Source: Candidatus Obscuribacterales bacterium
GTDB taxonomy: Bacteria; Cyanobacteriota; Vampirovibrionia; Obscuribacterales; Obscuribacteraceae
Direction: 5' to 3'
Assembly: GCA_019746975.1 (NCBI GenBank)
Contig: JAIERK010000159.1
Span: 1 to 39,339 of the forward strand
Length of the DNA stretch: 39,339 nt
The position numbers were made by a program, and so were the translations under genes. The notes under the pieces were generated by a model. The model did no database searches. It was not told where the DNA came from and worked only from the letters and a program-made list of their open reading frames with translations. Shown here piece by piece: positions 17,104-25,611 of the stretch. The first letter of the stretch is position 1. The number at the start of each line of letters is the position of its first letter.

Positions 17104-19326
17104 ATGAGAAAGTCACTTGTAATTTCAGAACAAGACAACATTGCAGCCTTGCTCGAAAATGACCGAGTCTGCGAGTTTTTTGTCAATCGCGGCGAGCTGT
17201 TGCTCGGCGACATCTACACTTGCACGGTAGAGAATATTCTTCCAGGTATCGACGCTGCGTTCGTCAATCTGGGCAAAGACAAAATGGGTTTTCTTCATGC
17301 CAACGACGTCCCCGGACAGGGACCGCTTAAAGAGCGCCTGGTGCCGAAGCAGAAGTTGCTTGTGCAGATAACGAAAGAGCCGACCGGACACAAAGGTCCG
17401 AGAGTATCGACGGCAATAAGTTTGCCAGGACGTTTTCTCGTTCTCGTGCCGGAAGAGCGCGGAGTGTCAATCTCGAGAAGGATCTCCGAGTCTAGAGAGC
17501 GCGCTCGTTTGAAAGCTGTAGTTAACTTGATGAAACCGCCCGGCGTCGGTCTAATAATTAGAACTGAAGCAAAAGGTCAAGGCGAAGACGAGCTCTTCGA
17601 AGACTTCCAGCAACTCTGGGATACCTGGCAGACAGTGGTTTCTGAAGCTGAGGCTTCGATCGGACCGCTTTTGATCTATCGCGATCAAGATTTGCTCTAT
17701 CGAGTAATTCGCGACGCCTATTCCCACGAAGTTACCGACATCATCGTCGACAGCCCGGATGGCCAGAAGCGAGCGCAAGAATACCTTTCTGGTTGGGCGA
17801 GCAAGAACACTCGTGTTTCGTTCCACACCGCTGAAGAGCCTCTGTTGCTCGCAAAGGGAATCGATAGAGAGATTGAATCGGCTTTGACCGATCGCGCCGA
17901 GCTGCCCAGTGGCGGACATTTGAATATTCAGCCGACGGAAGCACTGACAGTCATCGATGTTAACTCTGGCAGGTTCACGAGTTCGCGTACGCAAGCCGAG
18001 ACAGTGCGTCGCACCAATCTGGAAGCCGCCCAAGAGATCCCACGCCAGCTGCGCCTTCGTAATATCGGCGGCATGGTGATCGTCGATTTCATCGACATGG
18101 AAAGTCGCAAAGATCAGCAGCAAGTGCTGGAGCAATTCCAACGCGCGCTAGAAGACGACAGAGCGAAGCCACAGATAGGGCAGCTCTCCGATCTCGGTCT
18201 GGTAGAACTGACCAGACGTCGTCAAGGTCAGAGTCTGCGCGAGCTGTTCACGCTCGAATGTACGCATTGCACCGGTCAGGGTGTCATCACCATGGTCGAG
18301 GTAGGACCGGCTGAGTCCCGTAAAGCAGCCGGAATGAAAGCTCAGGAAGATGATGTGCCAGGAAAAAAGTACGGTCGGGCACGTTCCAGCTCAGTCCTCA
18401 AATCAGCTAGTGCTGCCGGTGGACGAATCGTATCCACCGTAGCCAATGGCGACGACACGCTAGACGTGCCCGAAGAAATCCTGGCTCAGATGCCGGAAGA
18501 ACTTCTCGATCCGAGAGATCGTTCGAGAGGAAGAATAAGACCGGAAGAGCAGGATTATTCAGATGAAGAAGATGAAGGTGAATCTTCTTCTTCCGACAAC
18601 GAACCAGTTGCCGAAGCTCATAATCAGACGCTTGCTCCGAAAGCGGCACTGTTTGTGGAAGACGAAGATGAAGATGCTTCGACCGAATTGACTCGCAACA
18701 TCTCCGCTGTTGAAGAGGTCTATCAGGAGATAAGCGTCGCTGGTATGCAGGGTGGTAGCTGGCTGGATCGTGAAGATCTTTCCGATGCCGTCGACGATTC
18801 GGAAGATGCTGAAGATGCCGAAGAGGTCGATGAGTCTGAAGTTGCTGAAGAAGAGACCCCATGGGTCTCGCCGGAAATCTCGCCCAGCCCCTACGAAGCT
18901 GTCGAAGGACCGGTCTCAGGTGTTTTTACCTTGAATAAAAAGCCCGAATCGGCTGCCACCGCATGCGGTGACGATGAGGCTTCGCATGAAGGACATGCCC
19001 ATCACGAGGGCTGTTCGCATGGACACCAGGAGCAGGATCACGATCACTCATCGCACCACGAATCGATCAGTCATAGTTCTGACTGTTCTACTTCAAGCGA
19101 TAGCTATACTGGCTCGACGCAGGATTCAGCGGAGATTCGTCCGAATTTCCAAATCCTCAGCAGAGAGATCGAGGCGGAAAGTCGCCAGGATGATCAAGCA
19201 ACGGAATCCGGAAACTATGCATCCGACACCACAGGCTCCAGTGATTTCGACCAGCTCAAGATCGCTGCTTTCAGCACCTCCTCCTCCGACTCGGACTCAC
19301 AATCTTCTGAAGACGATCAGGACTAG
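17104..19326 (+). CDS. rne: Ribonuclease E/G (Rne/Rng family) with long acidic, His-rich tail
   Basis: 740 residues. This endoribonuclease cuts single-stranded RNA in rRNA maturation and mRNA decay. The S1 domain lies near residues 35-120 (GDIYTCTVENILPGIDAAFVN). The catalytic aspartates are Asp285 (VIDVNSGRF) and Asp328 (VIVDFIDME), 43 residues apart as in E. coli RNase E. The zinc-link is Cys386-x-x-Cys389 (CTHC), again at the E. coli spacing. After about residue 430 the protein is disordered and strongly acidic, with many Asp/Glu/Ser clusters, and a histidine-rich patch near residues 625-660 (for example HEGHAHHEGCSHGHQ). The tail is not recognisably that of E. coli, but may play the same scaffolding part. 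AGAGGA lies about 6 nt before the ATG. The gene follows the radical SAM gene by 30 nt and is likely in its operon. Confidence 0.95.
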   Translation: MRKSLVISEQDNIAALLENDRVCEFFVNRGELLLGDIYTCTVENILPGIDAAFVNLGKDKMGFLHANDVPGQGPLKERLVPKQKLLVQITKEPTGHKGPRVSTAISLPGRFLVLVPEERGVSISRRISESRERARLKAVVNLMKPPGVGLIIRTEAKGQGEDELFEDFQQLWDTWQTVVSEAEASIGPLLIYRDQDLLYRVIRDAYSHEVTDIIVDSPDGQKRAQEYLSGWASKNTRVSFHTAEEPLLLAKGIDREIESALTDRAELPSGGHLNIQPTEALTVIDVNSGRFTSSRTQAETVRRTNLEAAQEIPRQLRLRNIGGMVIVDFIDMESRKDQQQVLEQFQRALEDDRAKPQIGQLSDLGLVELTRRRQGQSLRELFTLECTHCTGQGVITMVEVGPAESRKAAGMKAQEDDVPGKKYGRARSSSVLKSASAAGGRIVSTVANGDDTLDVPEEILAQMPEELLDPRDRSRGRIRPEEQDYSDEEDEGESSSSDNEPVAEAHNQTLAPKAALFVEDEDEDASTELTRNISAVEEVYQEISVAGMQGGSWLDREDLSDAVDDSEDAEDAEEVDESEVAEEETPWVSPEISPSPYEAVEGPVSGVFTLNKKPESAATACGDDEASHEGHAHHEGCSHGHQEQDHDHSSHHESISHSSDCSTSSDSYTGSTQDSAEIRPNFQILSREIEAESRQDDQATESGNYASDTTGSSDFDQLKIAAFSTSSSDSDSQSSEDDQD

Positions 19327-19814
19327 TTCGCAGGCGGAAGCCAACTAAATCTGCGTTCTTTTTCTTTGACCAGTTGTTCTGAAACTCCGGTTCTCCTACC
19401 ATTAATCGGTCATTGATCAAACGCGCGCAGCCACCGGGACCGCTGGCGTCTGGCAGAACAGAGTCTAGCCCAAGTTACCTCTTGACTGACTGTGAGATGC
19501 CCGAAACGATCACCAGTTCCGAACGTGCGTGCAAGAATCGTTTTCGTCACTAAAATTTCGATTTCGCTGACTACAAGAAAAATTTGATATGTCAAAGATC
19601 TCGCATGAATACTCGGCGGTATTATGGTCGCATCAGTTCGTTTGAATTTTCGTGACTGTCAAGATGTAACCGAGGCTAGCCTGTACTGTTCGAAACCAAA
19701 TTCGACGATTCAACCCCAGCTCCTGCGAATGACTTCAGAAGCAAACGAGTTTTGATGTACTACTTAGAAACGCAGGCTATGCGTCTCCCATTGGAACTCT
19801 TCAAGAATTGAAAA
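19327..19814. other. Intergenic region (488 nt) between convergent genes
   Basis: It holds the 3' ends of rne and of the S1-domain gene. A weak stem CGCAG/CTGCG at about 19335-19361, followed by TTCTTTTTCTTT, could terminate rne. The remainder shows only short open frames and a small TTTGA/TCAAA inverted repeat near 19585. No RNA gene is recognised. Confidence 0.5.
19335..19374 (+). terminator. Possible rne terminator
   Basis: A 5-bp stem (CGCAG with CTGCG) and a 16-nt loop are followed directly by a T-rich run (TTCTTTTTCTTT) just after the rne stop codon. The U-tract is good but the stem is short. Confidence 0.35.
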
Positions 19815-21203
19815 TCACTCGAGCTTGCGCGTTCTCGCCATGCTCAGGCTGAATCCGAATCTTACTGCGCTCGCGTGCATTTCCGGTGGAAGGATACTGA
19901 CCTCTAAGGCTGCGCGAGGATCGTTGGTGAGCATCTCATCGACGAAGGCGCGATCAGCTCTAAATTTCTGGTCTTCTACATAGAAGGCGCCGTCGAAGGC
20001 GCCTTTGTAGATGTAGCCAAGGCATGTTCCTCGATCTTCGGTTAGTGAAATCGCGAGGGTCGCGGTGCCATTTTTCTGGCCTAACCAACTGCAAATGTAA
20101 TCGAGATACTCTTTGGCGCTGTAGTCATCATGGCGCTCCACAGGATAACCGAGGAAGAGCGATGACATTGCCAGTGTGATCTCTTCGGGCAAGTCGTATA
20201 GTGTCACTACCGTGTCTGATGCTTCCAAGTCGGACAGCATTGCCTGAAGCGACTCTTCGGTAGGTTTTGTTGTCGGGTCGGCCTTCGATCCATAAATGCA
20301 TCCGACGGCCCGACCTTTATACAAAAGCATGGCGGCACGTGAGAGTTTGCTTTCACAAGAAGCCTTTACACAACCTGTATGCATTCCGCCTTCGAGTTGA
20401 GTTATAAGCCACTCGACATCGTAATCGCCTATTCTCATCGACCGGAGCGTTTCCGGGTCGATCGGTGGCATGATTAGGTCGATTGCACGACGTAGCTGAT
20501 ACCGTCGGCTGGGCACGTTCTCCCCATATCGTTGCGGGTACCCTTGCGGCGGAGGCGTGAACTGCTGGGCTTCGTAGCCCGGAGGCGGCCCGTAAGGATA
20601 AGGCTGCGGCTGTTGTTGGCTGGGTTGCTGTTGAGTGGGCAGTTGCTGGGGTGGCCCGGGCAATTGCATCGGTTGAGAATACTGAGGCAAAACAGTTGGG
20701 TTGAGTTGTTGGGCATTGAACTGGTCGGCCAAGCCGTTGCCGGGCATCTGGCCGGTGAGCTGCTGAGGGAATCCTCCACTCACAAATTGGTCTGGATTGT
20801 TGGGACCTTGGGACGGAAGCGGTCCGGTCGAATACTGCTGCTCGGTAGAAAACTGCTGTGAATAAGCGCCTGTGTCCTGAACCGGGTCTTGACCACCAGT
20901 GGCATAGTTGGGGTCCAGTTCGTTGAGATGTTCTTCCCAGTTGGGGCCACTTCTTTTTATCAGAGCGCCTTTGCCATGCGTGAAGCGTTCTGAGAGCAGC
21001 ATTCTGTTTTTATCGATACATACAAAGGTGGCGAGCACCTCGTCACCAACATTGTGCCGAGCATTCGAAGGAAGATAGCCCGGTAAGTTATCTTTCGGGA
21101 TGATCACGGCATATCCGCCCGGCTCAGCCTTCGCTATCTTGCAGATAACGTTTTGACCGGGCTTGTAGCCTTGAATTTTCCAGGGATTAAGTCTGCTTGC
21201 CAT
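19815..21203 (-). CDS. S1-like RNA-binding domain protein with Pro/Gln-rich linker and unknown C-terminal domain
   Basis: 462 residues. Residues about 10-75 look like an S1/OB fold (GYKPGQNVICKIAKAEPGGYAVII, then GYLPSNARHNVGDEVLATFV). A linker from about 95 to 230 is rich in Gln, Pro, Gly and Tyr and should be disordered. The C-terminal ~230 residues form one or two compact domains. The segment LEGGMHTGCVKASC...LLYKGRAVGCIYG resembles the PATAN/DUF4388 pattern of 'effect plus display' modules, but I am not certain of that. No signal peptide is seen. GGGA lies about 4 nt before the ATG. The gene starts 101 nt after the zinc-ribbon gene in the same direction and could be the last gene of the uvrA cluster. 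An RNA-linked regulatory role is inference. Confidence 0.8.
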   Translation of the reverse strand: MASRLNPWKIQGYKPGQNVICKIAKAEPGGYAVIIPKDNLPGYLPSNARHNVGDEVLATFVCIDKNRMLLSERFTHGKGALIKRSGPNWEEHLNELDPNYATGGQDPVQDTGAYSQQFSTEQQYSTGPLPSQGPNNPDQFVSGGFPQQLTGQMPGNGLADQFNAQQLNPTVLPQYSQPMQLPGPPQQLPTQQQPSQQQPQPYPYGPPPGYEAQQFTPPPQGYPQRYGENVPSRRYQLRRAIDLIMPPIDPETLRSMRIGDYDVEWLITQLEGGMHTGCVKASCESKLSRAAMLLYKGRAVGCIYGSKADPTTKPTEESLQAMLSDLEASDTVVTLYDLPEEITLAMSSLFLGYPVERHDDYSAKEYLDYICSWLGQKNGTATLAISLTEDRGTCLGYIYKGAFDGAFYVEDQKFRADRAFVDEMLTNDPRAALEVSILPPEMHASAVRFGFSLSMARTRKLE

Positions 21204-21304
21204 CCTATCCCAAACTGAGGAACCGAGAACTTATTGTTGGGAACTGATTTCGAATCGCGCCGCTTTGCCGATCGAGTTTAGACAACTGTCAGAGCCTCCT
21301 TAGC

Positions 21305-21646
21305 TTATCTTACAGGAAAGTCTTTCGTCAGAACTTTCCAGGCTCTCTTGAGCAATCGAAGTGGACCGAGATCGTCCCCCTGTTTTGTCTGTACCACATT
21401 TGAGCAAGAATTATTACTCTCACCGTTAGATTTACTTATAGGAATCACTAGATTTTCTTTCTCGACAGTGCAGGGTGATGGTTGAGATTCATGCTCTTTG
21501 TGGCAGCTCATGCAGCTTCCCGCGCATTTTGGGTCGATATCCATCCAGGTGCTGCACCGCGGACAGCGAATTGAACTGACGCTCGCCGAAGACAATGTCA
21601 GCGGGAACTGGCACTTTGTGCAGGTCGGAGAGTCTATCTTCGCCAT
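21305..21646 (-). CDS. Zinc-ribbon protein of unknown function
   Basis: 113 residues from the ATG at 21646. This start is chosen because AGAGG lies 8 nt upstream and the codon falls 16 nt after the feoA stop; the longer frame from 21715 would overlap feoA by 53 nt. The N-terminal half is a double zinc ribbon: CTKC, then CPRC, then CAGSCMSC with a following His. That is enough for one or two zinc sites. The C-terminal half is Ser/Asn-rich and ends in a short basic helix (LRLLKRAWKVLTKDF). It is the fourth gene of the uvrA-fur-feoA run. Function unknown; a metal or nucleic-acid binding part is plausible. Confidence 0.7.
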   Translation of the reverse strand: MAKIDSPTCTKCQFPLTLSSASVSSIRCPRCSTWMDIDPKCAGSCMSCHKEHESQPSPCTVEKENLVIPISKSNGESNNSCSNVVQTKQGDDLGPLRLLKRAWKVLTKDFPVR

Positions 21647-21662
21647 TGCATCCGCCTCTGAT

Positions 21663-21905
21663 TCATCGATGTTGCTGCGACTTGACCGAAACACATTTTG
21701 CAAGTTCTCTGCCAATTGCGATTTCGACGTGCTTCTTGCTGATAATCACAGGACCACGAGGGATGTTTTTTTGGATCTGGATTAAGGAACCCTCGGCGAT
21801 ACCGAAACGAAGCGTCTGCATGGTCACATCCTCATCACTCGTGCCTGTGATGATGACCCAGTCTCCATCTTTAGCATCGGAAAGGGCATACTCATGACCG
21901 GACAT
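21663..21905 (-). CDS. feoA: FeoA-domain protein
   Basis: 80 residues from the ATG at 21905, with GAGG 8 nt upstream; a GTG at 21914 with AGGA upstream is the alternative start. The SH3-like FeoA fold is recognisable: LSDAKDGDWVIITG, RFGIAEGSLIQIQKNIPRGPVII, and a last strand ending in GRELAKCVSV. FeoA is a small cytoplasmic partner of the ferrous-iron transporter FeoB, and the same domain also occurs at the C-terminus of DtxR-type regulators. There is no feoB in this window, so it may act with a distant FeoB or have another role. It lies 46 nt after fur, which fits iron-linked control. Confidence 0.85.
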   Translation of the reverse strand: MSGHEYALSDAKDGDWVIITGTSDEDVTMQTLRFGIAEGSLIQIQKNIPRGPVIISKKHVEIAIGRELAKCVSVKSQQHR

Positions 21906-21951
21906 CTCGAACACCTCTATTCCTATTATCGCTTTATCGCTTCAGCAAGTC

Positions 21952-22443
21952 TTACGTGGTGCTTTTCTGAACGCCGCCTTTTCGGCATTCCGGGCATAAT
22001 CCGAAGATTTTAAACTGTGCGTCTACCACGTCGAAGTTGTAGCGCGCACCTATTTTCTGACCTACCTCTTCCAAGAAATGGTCTTCGAACTCCAGCGTCG
22101 AATTGCAGCGAGTGCAAATGATGTGTTGGTGCGGGAGATCGTCTTGCTTTAGTTCGTAATGCTTATGACCCTCGGAAAAATCCAACTCCCTAAGAAGACC
22201 CATTGAAGTAAGAAGCTTCAATGTGCGATAGGCGGTGGCCAGGCTCACGCTTGAACCACGCTCTAGTAGCTTGCCATGCAGCTCTTCGGCAGATAGATGT
22301 TGACCGTGAGGAAGATTGCGAAAGATCTGCAAAATCAGCTCACGCTGTGCCGTGACTCGATGACCGCGCTTTCTCAGGCTTTCGAAGACTGGATCGTCCG
22401 ATTCAAATTCTGAAGATTGTTGCTCGTCTGCCTGGGAGTGCAA
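21952..22443 (-). CDS. fur: Fur-family metal-dependent transcriptional repressor
   Basis: 163 residues. The winged-helix DNA-binding domain covers about residues 20-95 (RGHRVTAQRELILQIF, LSAEELHGKLLERGSSVSLATAYRTL). The dimer and metal domain follows: HKHYEL (His93/His95), PHQHIICTRC (His105/His107, Cys110/Cys113) and LCPEC (Cys150/Cys153). The two CxxC pairs make the structural zinc site; the histidines belong to the regulatory metal site. Whether it senses iron, peroxide (PerR) or another metal cannot be told from these motifs. The start codon is TTG at 22443, backed by a strong GAGGAGA 7 nt upstream. It is 70 nt downstream of uvrA and just ahead of feoA. Confidence 0.92.
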   Translation of the reverse strand: MHSQADEQQSSEFESDDPVFESLRKRGHRVTAQRELILQIFRNLPHGQHLSAEELHGKLLERGSSVSLATAYRTLKLLTSMGLLRELDFSEGHKHYELKQDDLPHQHIICTRCNSTLEFEDHFLEEVGQKIGARYNFDVVDAQFKIFGLCPECRKGGVQKSTT

Positions 22444-22450
22444 AACAAAG

Positions 22451-22457
22451 TCTCCTC
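22451..22457 (-). promoter_or_regulatory. Shine-Dalgarno site that fixes the TTG start of fur
   Basis: GAGGAGA lies 7 nt upstream of TTG. No ATG or GTG in frame lies nearby with comparable spacing, so this site decides the start. Confidence 0.75.
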
Positions 22458-22513
22458 GAGCCGTTAAGGGACGTCCTAATCATACCTGATCGCGCTAAGC
22501 TTTTTCGAATACC

Positions 22514-25429
22514 TTAAATGGGCAACAGATTGAGCGATGCTCTCAAAAACTGTCCGGTGAATGAATTGGGATTGTCCGCCAGGTGCTCGGGCGGCCCGCA
22601 TGCCACCACCTCGCCTCCATTCTCTCCACCATCTGGACCCAGATCGATAATCCAATCTGCCTGCTTGATGACGTCCAGGTTGTGTTCGATGATTAAAACC
22701 GAATTGCCATTGTCGACGAGCCGATTGAGTACATCCAGGAGCTTGTCTACGTCGGCGAATGAGAGCCCCGTTGTCGGCTCGTCCAGAATGTAGAGAGTCT
22801 TACCTGTGGAACGTTTTGAGAGCTGCTCTGCGAGCTTGACTCGCTGCGCTTCACCACCGGAAAGTGTGGTTGCAGGCTGTCCGAGTTTGATATAATCGAG
22901 TCCTACGTCCATCAATGTTTCCAGCTTCACCTGGGCTTTTGGGACGTTGGCAAAGAAGTTGAGTCCTTCCTCCACGGTCATCTCGAGAATGTCGCCGATC
23001 GATTTTCCTTTGAATTTGACTTCCAGCGTTTCGCGGTTGTATCGGGCACCTTTGCAAACGTCGCAGGTAACGAAAACCGAAGGCAGGAAGTTCATCTCGA
23101 TCTCATTCATTCCTTCTCCGCGGCAGGCTTCGCATCTACCACCTTTGACGTTGAATGAAAAGCGACCGGGAAGATATCCGCGTGCTCTGGCTTCGTTGGT
23201 CATCGAGAAAATTTCGCGAATCGCGTCGAACAGACCGGTGTAGGTTGCTGGATTGGAACGCGGCGTTCTGCCGATGGGCGACTGATCTATATCGATCACC
23301 TTGTCTATGTGATCGATGCCCGAGACATTCTTCACACCCTTGGGTAATGGTACTGTCGTGTAGAGATGGTGGCGCAGGTACTGATAGAGCAGGTCGTTGA
23401 CTAGAGTTGATTTGCCAGAGCCACTGACGCCGGTGACAGCTACGAACTTGTTGAGTGGTATCTCGACATCTATATTCTTGAGGTTGTTGAGATTCGCACC
23501 GGAAATCTTGAGCGATTTACCGTTGCCTGGTCGTCGTTTCGATGGAATTTCTATTTTCTTTTTCCCAGACAGATAGGCTCCCGTCAATGATCGCGGTGCC
23601 TTTTCGATGTCTTTCATTTTTCCTTGTGCCACCACTTCGCCACCATGAAGCCCGGCACCGGGGCCGATATCAATTATCCAATCAGCGGCTCTTATGGTGT
23701 CCTCATCGTGCTCTACGACCAGGAGCGTGTTGCCTAACTCTCTAAGCTTTTTCAATGTAGCGATCAATCGGTTATTGTCGCGTTGGTGTAAACCGATCGA
23801 AGGTTCGTCAAGCACATAGAGTACTCCAGACAGCCCAGAACCGATTTGCGTCGCCAGTCGAATCCGTTGAGCCTCACCTCCGGAGAGTGTACCGGCTTGT
23901 CGCTCCAGCGTCAGATAGCCCAGTCCGACATCCGTGAGGAACTTCAGTCTGGACCTGATTTCGATGAGAACCTGGTGTGCAATCTTCTGGTGTCGCTCGC
24001 TCAACGAAGCCTCTAGGTTCTCGAAAAATTCTGCAGTGCGAACAATCGAAAGCCGGCAAACCGCGGATATGGAGAGCTCACCCATTGTTACTGCGAGACT
24101 TTCAGGCTTCAACCGGCTGCCATTACATTTGGTGCATGGCATTTGAGTCATGTAGCCTTCGATGTCTTGCCGGACTTTGTCGGAATTGCTCTCGGTGTGC
24201 CGTCTTTTCAGGTTGGGAATCACACCTTCGAAGGATTTTTTGTATGTCCAAAATTCCGTCCCGTCGAACGAGTCGTGTCCGAGTTTGATCTTGTCTTCTC
24301 CCGAGCCGAACAGGATGTAACCTTGTTGTTTTTTTGTGAGGTCGCTAAACGGCACGTTGACGCTGAATTTGAAATGTTTTGCGACCGACGCAAGGATTTG
24401 ATCGTAATAGCTATTGCCGGTCTTTGCCCAGGGGTAGATCGCTCCTTCACTCAGCGACTTTGCCGGATCTGGTACCACTAGTGCCGGATCGACTTCGAAT
24501 GTGCATCCCAGTCCATCACAATCAGGACAGGCTCCATATGGGCTGTTGAAGCTGAATACTCGTGGTGAGATTTCGGCGAAGCTGATGTTGCAGTTGGCGC
24601 AAGCGAAGTTCTCCGAGAACAAAAGTGGTTCTTTCCCGGAATTTCCTCCGTTCGTTCCATTGCCGCCCTCTTCCTTGTCGAGGATATCGATCAATACGTT
24701 TGATTTGCCCCATTTCAGTCCGACCGACAGGCTGTCTGCTAGACGTGACTGAATACCGGGTTTCATCACGAGGCGATCGACGACCAGGTCGATATCATGT
24801 TTTTTGTTTTTATCCACTTCGATATCGTCATCGAGGTGGATCACCTCATTATCTATTCGCACCCGGGCAAAACCTTCCTTGCGCAAGTCGCTGAACAGTG
24901 ACTGATATTCTCCCTTTCTCCCGGAGACTAAGGGCGCGAGTACCTGGAGCTTCGTGCCTTCAGGCAGGCTCAACACCTGATCTACAATTTGATCTATTGT
25001 CTGGGGATTGATGAGGCGGTTGCACTTTGGGCAGTGGGGAATTCCGATGCGGGCATAAAGCAGTCTGAGATAGTCGTAGATTTCTGTGACTGTGCCTACT
25101 GTCGAACGCGGGTTGTGACTGGTTGCTTTTTGATCGATTGAGATCGCCGGACTCAGACCTTCGATAGCATCGACGTCGGGCTTGTCGAGTTGTCCCAGAA
25201 ATTGGCGTGCATAAGCCGACAGTGATTCGACATACCGCCTCTGTCCTTCGGCGAAGATCGTGTCGAAAGCGAGTGACGATTTACCCGAGCCGCTGACCCC
25301 GGTTATGACGACTAGCTTATTGCGCGGGATTTTGAGACTTATATTTTTTAGATTGTGCTGACGGGCACCCCGAACTGTGATCACATCGGTGTCAGCAGTT
25401 TCGCGGCCCCCTTGTTGAGTGCCTGGCAT
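22514..25429 (-). CDS. uvrA: Excinuclease ABC subunit UvrA
   Basis: 971 residues, slightly longer than E. coli UvrA (940). It is the damage-recognition ATPase of nucleotide excision repair, acting on DNA with UvrB and UvrC. Two ABC modules are present. First: GVSGSGKSSLAFDT near residue 45, CPKC, a zinc finger CANC...CPDC, and LSGGEAQRIRLATQIGSGL with DEPSIGLHQRD. Second: GVSGSGKSTLVNDL, the zinc finger CEAC...CDVC, LSGGEAQRVKLAEQL, and DEPTTGLSFADVD. The last motif reads GLSF where UvrA proteins normally have GLHF. The region around EKEEGGNGTNGGNSGKE (about residue 255) is a Gly/Asn-rich insertion in the first module. The ATG at 25429 has only a weak ribosome-binding site. It is the first gene of the minus-strand cluster with fur and feoA. 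Confidence 0.97.
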   Translation of the reverse strand: MPGTQQGGRETADTDVITVRGARQHNLKNISLKIPRNKLVVITGVSGSGKSSLAFDTIFAEGQRRYVESLSAYARQFLGQLDKPDVDAIEGLSPAISIDQKATSHNPRSTVGTVTEIYDYLRLLYARIGIPHCPKCNRLINPQTIDQIVDQVLSLPEGTKLQVLAPLVSGRKGEYQSLFSDLRKEGFARVRIDNEVIHLDDDIEVDKNKKHDIDLVVDRLVMKPGIQSRLADSLSVGLKWGKSNVLIDILDKEEGGNGTNGGNSGKEPLLFSENFACANCNISFAEISPRVFSFNSPYGACPDCDGLGCTFEVDPALVVPDPAKSLSEGAIYPWAKTGNSYYDQILASVAKHFKFSVNVPFSDLTKKQQGYILFGSGEDKIKLGHDSFDGTEFWTYKKSFEGVIPNLKRRHTESNSDKVRQDIEGYMTQMPCTKCNGSRLKPESLAVTMGELSISAVCRLSIVRTAEFFENLEASLSERHQKIAHQVLIEIRSRLKFLTDVGLGYLTLERQAGTLSGGEAQRIRLATQIGSGLSGVLYVLDEPSIGLHQRDNNRLIATLKKLRELGNTLLVVEHDEDTIRAADWIIDIGPGAGLHGGEVVAQGKMKDIEKAPRSLTGAYLSGKKKIEIPSKRRPGNGKSLKISGANLNNLKNIDVEIPLNKFVAVTGVSGSGKSTLVNDLLYQYLRHHLYTTVPLPKGVKNVSGIDHIDKVIDIDQSPIGRTPRSNPATYTGLFDAIREIFSMTNEARARGYLPGRFSFNVKGGRCEACRGEGMNEIEMNFLPSVFVTCDVCKGARYNRETLEVKFKGKSIGDILEMTVEEGLNFFANVPKAQVKLETLMDVGLDYIKLGQPATTLSGGEAQRVKLAEQLSKRSTGKTLYILDEPTTGLSFADVDKLLDVLNRLVDNGNSVLIIEHNLDVIKQADWIIDLGPDGGENGGEVVACGPPEHLADNPNSFTGQFLRASLNLLPI

Positions 25430-25611
25430 TTTGACTCAGCTATGCAGGGTGGACACCTAAAATAATAACCGTCTTTTTCTGATAATTTCGGGCAAGTCAA
25501 GAATTTAGAAGTGTTCCTGAGTCTTATCTTGACTATGTTTTGCCACATATTTATGAGGGTACATCCTCTATGTAATCCACCTCTGTTTACATAACGAGGG
25601 CAAGGCGTCCC

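Noticed and set aside
25430..25611. LexA (SOS) box before uvrA
   Set aside because: No CTG-N10-CAG or GAAC-N4-GTTC palindrome with good spacing is visible. A TTGACT at 25529 with a weak TATGAG 17 nt on may be a promoter for the plus-strand gene, but the -10 is too poor to list.
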